Below are positions 45,855-54,879 of a stretch of 64,000 nt of DNA, piece by piece. This stretch comes from Oceanobacillus alkalisoli. Its GTDB lineage: Bacteria; Bacillota; Bacilli; Bacillales; Amphibacillaceae. Under the pieces are notes generated by a model, which saw nothing but the letters and a program-made list of their open reading frames with translations, searched no databases and was not told where the DNA came from. The DNA lies in assembly GCF_021556485.1 (NCBI RefSeq), contig NZ_JAKGBW010000009.1, positions 1-64,000 on the forward strand, in the 5' to 3' direction. The position numbers were made by a program, and so were the translations under genes. Positions within the stretch are counted from its first letter, which is position 1. Each line of letters opens with the position of its first letter.

Positions 45855-48800
45855 TTACAAGCTCAGTAATTCACGGATGTCATCTTCGCTTAGGCTACTC
45901 AGCATTTGTTCGCCTGGTTGAATGACTTGGTTGATGAGTTCGCGTTTTTTCTGTTGCAGGGCGTAAATTTTCTCTTCAATCGTTCCTTCCGCGATGAGAC
46001 GGATCACTTGAACAATCTTCTTCTGTCCGAAACGATGAGCTCTCCCGGTTGCCTGGTCTTCCACGGCAGGGTTCCACCAAAGGTCATATAAAATAACCGT
46101 ATCGGCCCCTGTCAAATTCAGCCCGGTCCCCCCTGCTTTCAGTGAAATCAGGAAGACACTCTTCTCTCCACTGTTAAAGCGTTCGCTCATATGGAGCCGT
46201 TCCTCGGAACCCGTTTCTCCGCTCAAATAAAAGAAATCAATTCCTTCTTTGTTCAACTCTTTGATAATCAATTCATGCATACTCGTGAATTGGGAGAAAA
46301 TCAGCATCCGTTTATCGTTTTCAAGAGTCGTCTTCACCGTCTCCATCAGTTGCATCAGCTTGCCCGATTCTCCTTGATAATTCTCGATAAACAAGGATGG
46401 GTGGCAACAAATCTGACGCAGTCTCGTGAGTCCCGCCAGTATTTTCATCCGGTTCTTATTAAAGCCGCTGTCTTTTAATGACTCGGAAGCATCTTGCTGT
46501 ACTTGCTGAAGATAACCGACGTACAACTCCTTCTGCTCCTGGGTCAATTCAGAAAGACTGACAGATTCAATTTTATCAGGTAATTCCTTTAATACATCCT
46601 GCTTCAGGCGGCGTAAAATAAATGGTCTTGTTATACTCGCGATTCGTTCATTGGAAAGCTGCTTGAACTTCCGTATATTCGGCATTAGACCTGGCAAGAT
46701 GACTTGGAAAATGGCCCATAATTCTTCTATCGAGTTCTCAATTGGCGTTCCGCTTAAAGCAAATCGGCGGGAAGCATTGATCTGGCGGATTGCCTGGGAT
46801 GTCTTTGTTGCATAATTTTTAATATATTGTGCTTCATCTAGAATCAAGGTCTGAAAGTCGAGTTGGCTATAGTGTTCAATATCCTGCCGTACCGTAGAAT
46901 AGGACGTAATCCAAACATCGGCACCCTGCTTATTCTTGATTTTTTCCAGTCTTTCCGCAGGTGTCCCGGTTAATATTTCAACGTTTAAATGTGGTGTGAA
47001 TTTATCGAATTCATTCTTCCAATTGTAAACAACGGATGAAGGTGCGACGACAAGATGCAGCTTCTCACTCGGTTCAGATGCAAGATAAGCAATCGTCTGC
47101 AATGTTTTTCCAAGTCCCATATCATCTGCTAAAATTCCACCTAAGTGATAGCGGCTAAGTGACTTGAACCATTGGTAACCAGTAACCTGATAGGTCCTAA
47201 GTTCGGCATCAAGCTGCTTCGGTAATTCATCGACATGTTCTTCCGGTGAACGTAAGTGATGAATGAGCGAGCGGAATTCCGGATCATAGCTCTTCTTTGT
47301 ATCGATCAGTTCATCGATTTGCGTACTCCGGTACAGCGGCATTTGCACGTTTCCGCTAGTTACATCTTGTTTTTTAATATCCAGTTGATCGAAAAAGTCA
47401 TTTATCGAGGAAAAGGCATCATTTTCAAGCGAGAGCAATGCTCCGCTGTTTAAACGATAAAATCGTCTTTTTTCAATAACAGCCTGCAAAATCGCATCCA
47501 CTTCCGACTCATCCACTCCATCGATATCAAAGCTGATTTCAAGCAGATTGGAAGCTGAATCAAGATTCACATTCGTCGTTGCTGTCGGTTCATGCTCCAC
47601 AATCATATACTTCAAGTCTGACGTCAGGAACAATTCCACCTTTTCTGCTAGAAGCGGCAGGATTTCATAAAGGAATTCATAAAGCTCCTCTTCTGCTTCC
47701 GTCTCCAGGTAGAGCTCTTTTCCATTATACCGGAAGTTCGCATGCTCGATCAGCTCCATGATTTCCCGTTCTTTCTCGACTTCACGAATAATAATGACGT
47801 CTTCCTGACCGCCTCCGTTAAATGGATGAACGAGATGCTTTCCATAATGATATTCCAGTTTTCCATTCACTACGTCCTCCTGTAATTCGAGGTACAGTTT
47901 CGCCTGGAGTGGTACTTGAATGACTTCTTCAATAATATTCTCAGCAACCGTCACATCACCTACCGTTTTTAAAGACGGAATGACTTCTGAAAAGAAACGA
48001 TCTGCCTGTTGTTTTGAAATTGCAAGAGCGTAATGATTGATATTGAATTTAAAAAGGTTAGCGACGATCTTCGTTTGCTCTGGCGTAATAAAGTAAAAGA
48101 CCCCATTATTTAACAGCATATTATATTCTTGTAAAATGGACATTCCACTGCCTTCAGCAAGACGCAGCAAAATGTCTTGTTCATTACTTTTTTCAAGCAT
48201 AAATTGAAAAGGGAAACCCTCTTCCGCAATCGTTATATCCTCATATGTCCGGTCTGCTACCGTAACCGTTGTCTTCCGGTTTGCAAGCTTTAAAAGCAAA
48301 TCACGGGCGGCAAGCGGTGGGATTGTCATATACCGGTCATCGGCTGTATTTGTCATGGAATAGAAGGTGGAATGATAAATATTTTCATTCTTTTGAATCG
48401 CGTGGAGCATCTGGAATACTTCTTCATCCAATTGCAGGAGGTAATTTTCTTCTGGTCTGTACGTGAAGTTTTTCGTGAAAAAGTATTCTTTTCCAGCTAG
48501 GACTGCATCAATTAACTCGAACAGTTCTTTTACAACATAGGTGCGATTCTCACCAAATTTCAGTTCGATGAGCAAGTTCCCACTATAGCTTACGTGCAAA
48601 TGATACTCTACTTGCACCGGCGTCTGATCCATGACTAGGCTCGGATTCTTCTGTTCCAATTGCTGCAGTTCGCTGATCTGCTCGATGAAACGATCCGTAA
48701 TTTTATAATCATAGGAAACTGCCTGCTCTCCGGCTCCGTCCTTCGCTTGGATCATGAGCAAAGTTGCTACGATATGCTTACAAGACCCGTATGTGTCGAA

Positions 48801-49028
48801 AGCAGGACAATCACAATACGTATCAATCGTACCTTTATCGATGTCTTTTACATCGATTTCGACAAAGTAATCTTCTGTACCAGCAACGGTTGTTGTCCAT
48901 ACTCCATGATTCCTATCATAAAGCGGTTCACTGACCCTGCCCTTTTTATAATAATCGAGTCCCCGCCGGTAGATAACCGATGGGAATAATCTGCTGATGT
49001 TAACATCCTTTAATGGTTTCAAGATCAT
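45855..49028 (-). CDS. ywqA: SWIM zinc-finger SNF2-family helicase (YwqA-like)
   Basis: A 1,057-residue ATPase. An N-terminal SWIM zinc finger (YCDCPAFDTYGSCKHIV, C-x-C-x-n-C-x-H, residues about 71-87) leads into a long central DUF region, then the SNF2 helicase core. Walker A is DDMGLGKTLQT near residue 625, Walker B is LILDEAQYIKN (DEAQ box), then SGTPIENS, and the C-terminal helicase motifs LISLKAGGTGLNLTGAD and ATGRAHRFGQ. SNF2 proteins translocate on duplex DNA and remodel protein-DNA complexes; in bacteria RapA recycles RNA polymerase, but this SWIM branch is less defined. Length matches B. subtilis YwqA closely. It is monocistronic. Confidence 0.92.
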   Translation of the reverse strand: MILKPLKDVNISRLFPSVIYRRGLDYYKKGRVSEPLYDRNHGVWTTTVAGTEDYFVEIDVKDIDKGTIDTYCDCPAFDTYGSCKHIVATLLMIQAKDGAGEQAVSYDYKITDRFIEQISELQQLEQKNPSLVMDQTPVQVEYHLHVSYSGNLLIELKFGENRTYVVKELFELIDAVLAGKEYFFTKNFTYRPEENYLLQLDEEVFQMLHAIQKNENIYHSTFYSMTNTADDRYMTIPPLAARDLLLKLANRKTTVTVADRTYEDITIAEEGFPFQFMLEKSNEQDILLRLAEGSGMSILQEYNMLLNNGVFYFITPEQTKIVANLFKFNINHYALAISKQQADRFFSEVIPSLKTVGDVTVAENIIEEVIQVPLQAKLYLELQEDVVNGKLEYHYGKHLVHPFNGGGQEDVIIIREVEKEREIMELIEHANFRYNGKELYLETEAEEELYEFLYEILPLLAEKVELFLTSDLKYMIVEHEPTATTNVNLDSASNLLEISFDIDGVDESEVDAILQAVIEKRRFYRLNSGALLSLENDAFSSINDFFDQLDIKKQDVTSGNVQMPLYRSTQIDELIDTKKSYDPEFRSLIHHLRSPEEHVDELPKQLDAELRTYQVTGYQWFKSLSRYHLGGILADDMGLGKTLQTIAYLASEPSEKLHLVVAPSSVVYNWKNEFDKFTPHLNVEILTGTPAERLEKIKNKQGADVWITSYSTVRQDIEHYSQLDFQTLILDEAQYIKNYATKTSQAIRQINASRRFALSGTPIENSIEELWAIFQVILPGLMPNIRKFKQLSNERIASITRPFILRRLKQDVLKELPDKIESVSLSELTQEQKELYVGYLQQVQQDASESLKDSGFNKNRMKILAGLTRLRQICCHPSLFIENYQGESGKLMQLMETVKTTLENDKRMLIFSQFTSMHELIIKELNKEGIDFFYLSGETGSEERLHMSERFNSGEKSVFLISLKAGGTGLNLTGADTVILYDLWWNPAVEDQATGRAHRFGQKKIVQVIRLIAEGTIEEKIYALQQKKRELINQVIQPGEQMLSSLSEDDIRELLSL

Positions 49029-49098
49029 ACTACCTGCCTTTATCTGCTATTGCCTCAATTTCTATTTTAAAGGAAGCAAGAACAAAAGTGAAAAGAAA

Positions 49099-50292
49099 TC
49101 ATGCATTGCTCTCCTGCTTTCTTCCTTTTATATAAAAATAAATATACATGATGATCGAACAAAGAATTGAAATGGATGATGCGATATAAATTGATGCGTA
49201 ATTAAAATTCGATGCGAGCATTCCGAAAAATATTGCGGCAACCCCAATCCCTAAATCAAAGAAGGAGAAGAATGTCGCATTTGCCATCCCTTTTCGGTCT
49301 GCATCCGCTTTATCGACCGCCCATGCCTGAAGTGCTGGCTGAACGGTTCCGAATCCAAATCCATATAACGCTGCTGCCGTCAACAGAATCGTCGTACTCG
49401 GCAACCAGGCGAGCAATAGCATAGCGGCAAATATGAATATTGCACCTGGCACGAACACATAGAGATGTCCTTTCTTATCATAAATTTTCCCTGCAAAAAG
49501 CCGGGATATCATGAGAAAAATGGCATAGACAAGGAAATACGTTGCGATTCCTTCCACATCCCGCTCCAGCGCATGGAGGGGTAAAAAGGTAGCAATCCCG
49601 CCAAATGTCGCCGTAATAAAAAACATAAGAATCGACGGCTGTAACGCAGTCTTCTCCAGTACATCAAAACGGGCAGGTTTTGATCGCCTATCCGGTACTT
49701 CTACCTTTTTATATCCGATGCCAAGCGATAATAGTAAAGCGGTAAGCCCAAGCGCCGCAGAAATGAAGAAGATATCTCGGAACGAAATAATACCGACAAG
49801 AGAGAGCCCGAGTGATGGCCCCATAGCCAATGCGATATTTCCCGATAAACCGAAATATCCCATCCCCTCTCCCCTTCTCTTCGGTGGAATTAAATCAGTA
49901 GCAATCGTCCCTCCTGCAGTTGTTGAAAATCCCCAGCCCGCACCTTGAAGAATCCGAACCAGGCCAAGCAGGAAGATGCTTGCGAGGAACCCATAAATTC
50001 CCATTGTTATGACAAAAATAGTAAGTCCAATAATATATACAAAACCACGCCCTTTTGATTCTAGTGCATGACCTGCAAAGGGGCGCAATAATAACGCTGA
50101 AAAGGTAAAGATTCCAACGATGATCCCAACCATCTGGTCACTGCCGCCAAGTTCTTTTACATAAAGCGGAAGAGTCGGCAGTGTCATTTGAAAGCCAAGA
50201 AAAACAAAAAAGTTCGCTAACCAAATAAAAACAAAGTCTTTTGTCCAAATTCTGTTCTCTTTTGGGTTCGAATAAAGTCTTGCCTCTCCCAT
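49099..50292 (-). CDS. MFS transporter, twelve-helix exporter type
   Basis: A 397-residue major facilitator protein with 12 predicted helices. LANFFVFLGFQMTLPTLPLYVKELGGSDQMVGIIVG and the helix 2-3 loop RPFAGHALESKGRGFVY fit a family of YfcJ/YhhS-like exporters. The second half has GKIYDKKGHLYVFVPG. GAGAGGGAGTCTGATCAA precedes the ATG. It stands alone between the helicase and the 130-bp palindromic element. Substrate unknown. Confidence 0.87.
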   Translation of the reverse strand: MGEARLYSNPKENRIWTKDFVFIWLANFFVFLGFQMTLPTLPLYVKELGGSDQMVGIIVGIFTFSALLLRPFAGHALESKGRGFVYIIGLTIFVITMGIYGFLASIFLLGLVRILQGAGWGFSTTAGGTIATDLIPPKRRGEGMGYFGLSGNIALAMGPSLGLSLVGIISFRDIFFISAALGLTALLLSLGIGYKKVEVPDRRSKPARFDVLEKTALQPSILMFFITATFGGIATFLPLHALERDVEGIATYFLVYAIFLMISRLFAGKIYDKKGHLYVFVPGAIFIFAAMLLLAWLPSTTILLTAAALYGFGFGTVQPALQAWAVDKADADRKGMANATFFSFFDLGIGVAAIFFGMLASNFNYASIYIASSISILCSIIMYIYFYIKGRKQESNA

Positions 50293-50451
50293 TTGATCAG
50301 ACTCCCTCTCCTAAATGCTTAATACTAGATTATACCGGATTATTTCGAGAATGGAAATATTTAATATCCCAACCCGCACACTGAAGAGGATAATTGCTTT
50401 CATTCAGCGTAAGTGATTTGGCTCATTAACATATTCAGAGCTTTAATTACC

Positions 50452-50581
50452 GTTCAGTTGCCCGGGGGACGGATGCTTTCCACGGGCACGGCCTCAGCCT
50501 CCTCGGAAGAAAACCGCTTCCTGCGGGGTCTTCGGACACGTGCTTTTCCCGTAGGAGTCACCGTCCCCCGGGCAACTGAAC
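50452..50581. repeat. 130-bp palindromic element with perfect 21-bp ends
   Basis: The ends 50452-50472 and 50561-50581 are perfect 21-base inverted repeats (beginning GTTCAGTTGCCCGGGGGACGG minus one base on print limit). The interior contains GCTTTCCACGGGCACGGCCTCAGCCTCC and GACACGTGCTTTTCCCGTAGGAGTCACC, which I recognise as typical of a GC-rich intergenic repeat seen widely in Bacillaceae genomes. It is much GC-richer than its surroundings. It could be a mobile non-autonomous element or a structured RNA. Partial relatives lie at about 50692-50715 and 53210-53236. Confidence 0.8.
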
Positions 50582-50691
50582 TGGTAAGATGATTATTATA
50601 AATAGAAATTATTCCGTCAAGATAAGGAGTATACTTTTTCCAGAACATTAAATAGTGATTCAAATTCGACCTTTGCTGGTAGCAGTCCAGA

Positions 50692-50715
50692 CACCTCGAG
50701 ACTCCTGCGGGAGGT
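50692..50715. repeat. Fragment of the palindromic element family
   Basis: CACCTCGAGACTCCTGCGGG is the reverse-oriented counterpart of the GTAGGAGTC part of the element at 50452-50581 (shared GACTCCTRCGGGA). It lies in the otherwise featureless A/T-rich gap (50582-50831) before yhaQ, which also carries the yhaQ ribosome site at about 50816. Confidence 0.55.
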
Positions 50716-50831
50716 CGGCTAAGAAGGATTTTTTTTAATATGCTATTTCTTGAAACTTTTATCCATTTCACCCGTATAACCTACTACAACGAAACATACA
50801 TATTTTTTATTCGAAAGGAGTCGGTGCTGGA

Positions 50832-51764
50832 ATGGATTTGATGTTGGAAGTAAATGGGCTTAATAAATCCTTTAAAGACAAACAAGTTTTAAAAAACATT
50901 TCCTTCGAAGTCAAGAAGGGTGAAATAATGGCGATTCTTGGCCCGAATGGTGCTGGTAAATCAACAACCATCCGCAATATAATGGGAATCATGTACCCCG
51001 ACGATGGAACTGTCACGTTCCATAACCACCAAGGGAAAGGAATACCGCAAAATAAAATTGGCTACCTTCCTGAAGAACGGGGCTTATACAAAAACGTAAA
51101 GGTCATGGACATCTTGCTTTACCTTGCCGATTTGAAAGATTATCCCGTTGGGAAGGCAAAAGAAAGAGTACTTGCCTACTTGAAAAAATTTGACTTGGAA
51201 GGTAAAGAAAACGTCAAGATGGAAGAGCTATCAAAAGGAATGGGACAGAAAGTACAATTTATCGGTGCAGTCATTCATGAACCGGAATTATTGATTCTTG
51301 ATGAACCATTCTCTGGTCTTGACCCGGTAAGTCAGGAAATTTTCAAAGATGAAATTCGCAGTCTCCGGGATAATGGCACTGCAATTTTACTTTCATCCCA
51401 CCAAATGAACTTAGTGGAAGAAATGTGTGACCGATTATTTATGATCCAACGCGGAGAGAAGGTCATTTATGGTTCACTTGATGCTGTGAAACAAGAGTAT
51501 GCCAACTTTAAATGCACCATCCGCGGCAGCAATGAAAGAAGCACTTTAGAGGCCATTCCTGACGTTGAAAATATTGAACAGGACGGCGATGTCTCGATTC
51601 TTTATTTAACGAAGGATGTCAATCCAAACCATTGGCTGAAACAACTGCCAGACGATGTTACGATTCAGGAACTAGCGATTGACCGTGTATCTCTTCATGA
51701 AATCTTTATCGATATCGCAACAGATAAGCACTTAATGCCGGAAGAAGGTGAAGTCCATGCGTAA
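50832..51764 (+). CDS. yhaQ: ABC transporter ATP-binding protein (YhaQ/NatA type)
   Basis: A 310-residue ABC ATPase. Walker A is GPNGAGKST, Q-loop YLPEERGLY, signature LSKGMGQKVQF, Walker B LLILDEPFSGLDP, H-switch LSSHQ. The C-terminal 100 residues (after residue 210) form the extended domain found in NatA/YhaQ-type ATPases. It overlaps the permease start by eight bases, forming a two-gene exporter operon like yhaQ-yhaP of B. subtilis, described as a putative sodium or drug exporter. A GGAG site lies about 11 bases before ATG 50832; an in-frame ATG at 50841 is an alternative. Confidence 0.9.
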   Translation: MDLMLEVNGLNKSFKDKQVLKNISFEVKKGEIMAILGPNGAGKSTTIRNIMGIMYPDDGTVTFHNHQGKGIPQNKIGYLPEERGLYKNVKVMDILLYLADLKDYPVGKAKERVLAYLKKFDLEGKENVKMEELSKGMGQKVQFIGAVIHEPELLILDEPFSGLDPVSQEIFKDEIRSLRDNGTAILLSSHQMNLVEEMCDRLFMIQRGEKVIYGSLDAVKQEYANFKCTIRGSNERSTLEAIPDVENIEQDGDVSILYLTKDVNPNHWLKQLPDDVTIQELAIDRVSLHEIFIDIATDKHLMPEEGEVHA

Positions 51765-53001
51765 TGCGATGAAAGTGGCGAAGTGGGAAATCAAGCGAAA
51801 TATGAAAAATAAAACCTTTCTAATCGGATTATTCCTTACTCCCCTCTTAATTGTCGGTTTCGGCCTGATTGGCAGCTGGATTGGCGGCGATTCAGACGAT
51901 GGCGCTGAAGGAGATGAGATGACTGTTTTCATCAATGATGAGATTGGCATTATCGATGAACTCTCGCAGTATGCTTCCGAAAGTGGACTGGACTTTCGGA
52001 TAGAGGAAACGAATGTGGAAATTGGCGAAGTTGCTGCTGAGTTAGAGGAAGCGGAAGATACTGCCTATGTATTCTTAAATGAGGCTGCCTTGAACGAAGG
52101 CGTCATTCCAGTGTATATCGCTGAAGATGTGGATTCATTCTTTTCAAATCAGCTGGCCATTTTTCAAGCACCAATTCTTAGCTATCAGATGGAGACGCTT
52201 GGCTTAACGGAAGAGCAATCACTTGCTGTCTCTCGCGGGATTCATTTTGCGGAAATGGATGCAGAAGAAATCACGGACGATGGAGCTCTTGAAGACGAGG
52301 CAGCCGGTGAAGATTTCCTAGCGGGAATCGTTCCAGCATCTTTTGGTGGTATCATTTTCATTTCGATTCTTTTCACCGGGATGGCAATGTTCCAAAGTGC
52401 TTCTCAAGAGAAAAAAGATAAAATCGCCGAAATCATTCTCTCTTCCGTCACTCCTGAAGAATTAATGCAAGGGAAAATTATCGGCTATTTTGTTCTTGGA
52501 CTTGTGCAAGCGGCTGTATTGCTCGTGTTCTTAGTGCCATTTATCCTGTTCACGACCGATATCCCGCTGTTTGAGTATTTATTCGTTCCGGAAACACTGC
52601 TGTTTGTATTCATTGCTGTGCTGAACTACTTGATGTTTGCAGCAATCTTTGTGGGAATCGGTGCTACGATTGAAGATGTGACGACTTCCGGCAACTTCCA
52701 AGGGATCGTCATGATGCTGCCATTCTTGCCATTCATTTTCATCGGTCCGGTCGTTGCAGACCCTTCTGGTTTAATGGCGCAAATCGGAACTTACATTCCG
52801 TTCACTGCTCCAGGAGTATTGCTGCTCCGCCTTACGATGCTCGATGTTTGGCCATGGCTTGAAATCGGCATCTCTCTTGCGATTATCATCGTCAGTGTCT
52901 TTATCTTTGTCAGGCTTGCTGGCAAAATCTTTAAGGTCGGAATTCTCATGTACGGGAAGAACGCAACCCCGGGTGAAATTTGGAAATGGTTAAAAGCCTA
53001 A
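51757..53001 (+). CDS. yhaP: ABC transporter permease (YhaP/NatB type)
   Basis: A 414-residue ABC-2 type permease. One N-terminal helix (NKTFLIGLFLTPLLIVGFGLIGSW) precedes a large extracytoplasmic domain (residues about 50-190) and five to six C-terminal helices. QSASQEKKDKIAEIILSSVTPEELMQGKIIGYFVLGLVQA is the family signature. ATG 51757 lies eight bases inside the ATPase stop after AAGGTGAAGTCC; an upstream GTG at 51748 is less likely. With YhaQ it should export an ion, peptide or drug; the substrate is not determined. Confidence 0.88.
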   Translation: MRNAMKVAKWEIKRNMKNKTFLIGLFLTPLLIVGFGLIGSWIGGDSDDGAEGDEMTVFINDEIGIIDELSQYASESGLDFRIEETNVEIGEVAAELEEAEDTAYVFLNEAALNEGVIPVYIAEDVDSFFSNQLAIFQAPILSYQMETLGLTEEQSLAVSRGIHFAEMDAEEITDDGALEDEAAGEDFLAGIVPASFGGIIFISILFTGMAMFQSASQEKKDKIAEIILSSVTPEELMQGKIIGYFVLGLVQAAVLLVFLVPFILFTTDIPLFEYLFVPETLLFVFIAVLNYLMFAAIFVGIGATIEDVTTSGNFQGIVMMLPFLPFIFIGPVVADPSGLMAQIGTYIPFTAPGVLLLRLTMLDVWPWLEIGISLAIIIVSVFIFVRLAGKIFKVGILMYGKNATPGEIWKWLKA

Positions 53002-53027
53002 ACTTCTTTTTCCTTTTCATTTAAATA

Positions 53028-53047
53028 TATACTATAATATTAGTATA
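53028..53047 (+). promoter_or_regulatory. Palindrome overlapping the small-peptide promoter
   Basis: TATACTA, TAATAT, TAGTATA: perfect 7-base arms around a 6-base centre. It includes a TATAAT (53033-53038) and abuts a second (53044-53049), so it may be both -10 region and operator. No clear -35 was found. Confidence 0.45.
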
Positions 53048-53075
53048 ATAGCATTCACTTGTGGGAGGTATTCAT

Positions 53076-53150
53076 ATGTTAATGTATGTTATAGCCTTAG
53101 GTATCGGAGTAAGCATCAGTTTAATTATCGCAAGCGAAGTATGGGATTAA
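53076..53150 (+). CDS. 24-residue hydrophobic peptide
   Basis: ATG at 53076 follows GGGAGGTATTCAT, an excellent ribosome site. The product MLMYVIALGIGVSISLIIAS-EVWD is almost entirely a single transmembrane helix with a short charged end. A near-perfect terminator follows the stop by nine bases and an A/T-rich promoter-like palindrome precedes it, so it looks like an independent gene. No family is recognised. Possible roles are a membrane-anchored regulator, a toxin-like peptide, or a subunit for a larger complex. It could also be an accessory of the upstream YhaQP exporter. Function unknown. Confidence 0.65.
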   Translation: MLMYVIALGIGVSISLIIASEVWD

Positions 53151-53159
53151 TAAGATGCG

Positions 53160-53195
53160 AAGAGCACATCCACGGTTTGGATGTGCTCTTTTTTT
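53160..53195 (+). terminator. Terminator of the 24-residue peptide gene
   Basis: AAGAGCACATCC (53160-53171) and GGATGTGCTCTT (53179-53190), 12-base perfect arms, are followed by TTTTT. Confidence 0.92.
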
Positions 53196-53196
53196 A

Positions 53197-53617
53197 TGTA
53201 GTGTCCAGTTGCCCTGCTTGGGACGGGCGTTTTCCGATGAAAACCAGATGCATATGCTGATTGAGAATAAACCTGGTTACTTTCCATTAGAGTAAAGTCA
53301 GCGTATTGATGGGAAGATTAAACGTGATTGCTTTCCCACTAAAGATAGGTAAACGAGCTACTCGGAAAATATATGAAATAACGTTTCAAATTAAGCTTTC
53401 TCACAAAGCAATCCAGAGCCTAGGGGGGAGAAGGTTATACTCCGGAATGAAAGTAAGCCTTTTAAGCAACCAGTCTCTAAGGACCTTTTTCCCAATTATT
53501 CCGAATAGTTCTTTATCATCATTATGGATTTATTTCTTCTATTCCCTTGTTTACTCGTTTCATTCATATTATTATAAAACTATTAATCTAATTTTTTCCA
53601 AATACAAGGAGGCATTT
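53197..53617. other. Long gap before the amidase gene
   Basis: About 420 bases without a supported gene. The left end (53210-53236) has CAGTTGCCC, GGGACGG and GTTTTCC, a decayed copy of the end of the 130-bp element. A weak AACCAG/CTGGTT hairpin follows at about 53246-53280. I compared the remainder with SAM, c-di-AMP, c-di-GMP, T-box and purine leader motifs by eye and found no match. An open frame reads through but is of poor composition and has no ribosome site at its first ATG. Confidence 0.5.
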
Positions 53618-54775
53618 ATGAGGAACCTCAAGATTAGCTTTATCGTAATAGTATTACTTACTTTCTTTATTCATGTGGAAAAAATGGAGGCAGCAAGCGG
53701 ACAAACTTATGAAGTGGGAGCAAATATTCTTCATGTTCGCGAGGATCCTGCAAGTGATGCAACTATTATTGGACTTCTACATAAGGGAGATAGGCTTACA
53801 GTCTTCCAGGAACAATACGGCTGGGTGCAGACTTATTATGGCGGAAGCACCGCTTGGGTTGCAAAGCATCATTTGATTCAGGCGAGCCCCGAAGTACCTG
53901 CAGCAAATCCGGAACAAACTGCAACACCAGCAAAGACAACGGAAGCTGCTGCAAACTCAGTGACCGTTACTGCTCCAAGTGTCAATATCCGTTCTGGTCC
54001 AACCCTTGAGTATGCGGTCATTGCCGGAGCATCCCAAGGGGAAACATTTAATACGATTTCCAAATCAGGTGATTGGATAAATGTTGAACTTAACAATGGA
54101 AATACCGGCTGGATTGCTTCCTGGCTGACAAGTTCATCGGGTGCGAGCACTGCAAGTTCAAGTGAACAAGCAACAGAGACAGCTACCACACAAGTTGCAA
54201 GTGTCAATACCGATAAGGAACCAACGTCAGCAAACCGCTCTCTATCTGGCTTCAATATCGTATTAGATGCCGGTCATGGCGGAAGAGATCCTGGTGCGAT
54301 TGGTCTTGGCGGTGTGTATGAGAAAGAACTTGTTCACCAGACTACAAACCAGATTGCGCAAACGCTTCGGAATTACGGGGCAACCGTAATTGAAACACGG
54401 ACATCGGACTACTATTTATCATTGGACGAGCGAGCAGATTTGAGCAACGCTTATAATACGGATGCATTCATTAGTATCCATTATAATTCATTCCCAGTTG
54501 TTTCTGTTCAAGGCTTCAATACATTCTATTATACAGAAGCTGGTCATCAACTTGGAAGACATGTCCATTCGAGTATAAGTTCTGCTGTTCCTTTAGCGAA
54601 CCGCGGAATTGGACAAGCCGGCTATAAAGTTCTCCGTAACACGAATGCACCGGCCATTTTATTGGAGTTAGGATTTATTACGAGCCCTTATGATTTATCG
54701 GTTATTCAAACAGCCGATTATCAACAAACGGTGGCGGATGCGATTGCCAAAGGATTATTAAATTATTTTCATTAG
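53618..54775 (+). CDS. Secreted N-acetylmuramoyl-L-alanine amidase with two SH3b domains
   Basis: A 385-residue wall hydrolase that cuts the muramic acid-L-Ala bond. A signal peptide (ISFIVIVLLTFFIHVEKMEAAS) is followed by two bacterial SH3 domains (about residues 30-85 and 118-170; ILHVREDPAS and VNIRSGPTLEYAV), a Ser/Thr/Glu linker, and an Amidase_3 catalytic domain (about 213-385). Zinc ligands appear as His in LDAGHGGRDPG, Glu in GGVYEKELV, His in FISIHYNSF, and the catalytic Glu in ILLELGFITSP. The long open frame upstream is not used, because AAGGAGGCATTT lies directly before the ATG at 53618. Single gene, ends in a terminator. Likely role is cell separation or turnover. Confidence 0.92.
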   Translation: MRNLKISFIVIVLLTFFIHVEKMEAASGQTYEVGANILHVREDPASDATIIGLLHKGDRLTVFQEQYGWVQTYYGGSTAWVAKHHLIQASPEVPAANPEQTATPAKTTEAAANSVTVTAPSVNIRSGPTLEYAVIAGASQGETFNTISKSGDWINVELNNGNTGWIASWLTSSSGASTASSSEQATETATTQVASVNTDKEPTSANRSLSGFNIVLDAGHGGRDPGAIGLGGVYEKELVHQTTNQIAQTLRNYGATVIETRTSDYYLSLDERADLSNAYNTDAFISIHYNSFPVVSVQGFNTFYYTEAGHQLGRHVHSSISSAVPLANRGIGQAGYKVLRNTNAPAILLELGFITSPYDLSVIQTADYQQTVADAIAKGLLNYFH

Positions 54776-54780
54776 ACACG

Positions 54781-54813
54781 AATCCCTTCACCATTTTTGG
54801 TTGAAGGGATTTT
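54781..54813 (+). terminator. Terminator of the amidase gene
   Basis: AATCCCTTCA (54781-54790) pairs with TGAAGGGATT (54802-54811), followed by TT. It starts five bases after the stop. Confidence 0.8.
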
Positions 54814-54879
54814 ATAATCAAATAAACCTGCTCCGGCTAACATCATAATGTGGAAACATTGAACTAACTTGCAGGATAG

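Noticed and set aside
50454-50771. A 105-codon minus-strand frame in the palindromic element
   Set aside because: It is produced by the GC-rich inverted repeat itself, lacks a ribosome site and has no family resemblance.
53290-53610. Riboswitch ahead of the SH3b amidase (c-di-AMP, c-di-GMP)
   Set aside because: The gap is long and has GC-rich patches, but the conserved cores of those motifs were not found by eye.
53306-53617. Amidase start at the first ATG of the long open frame
   Set aside because: The added 104 residues lack a signal peptide and ribosome site. AAGGAGG and a signal peptide lie at 53618.
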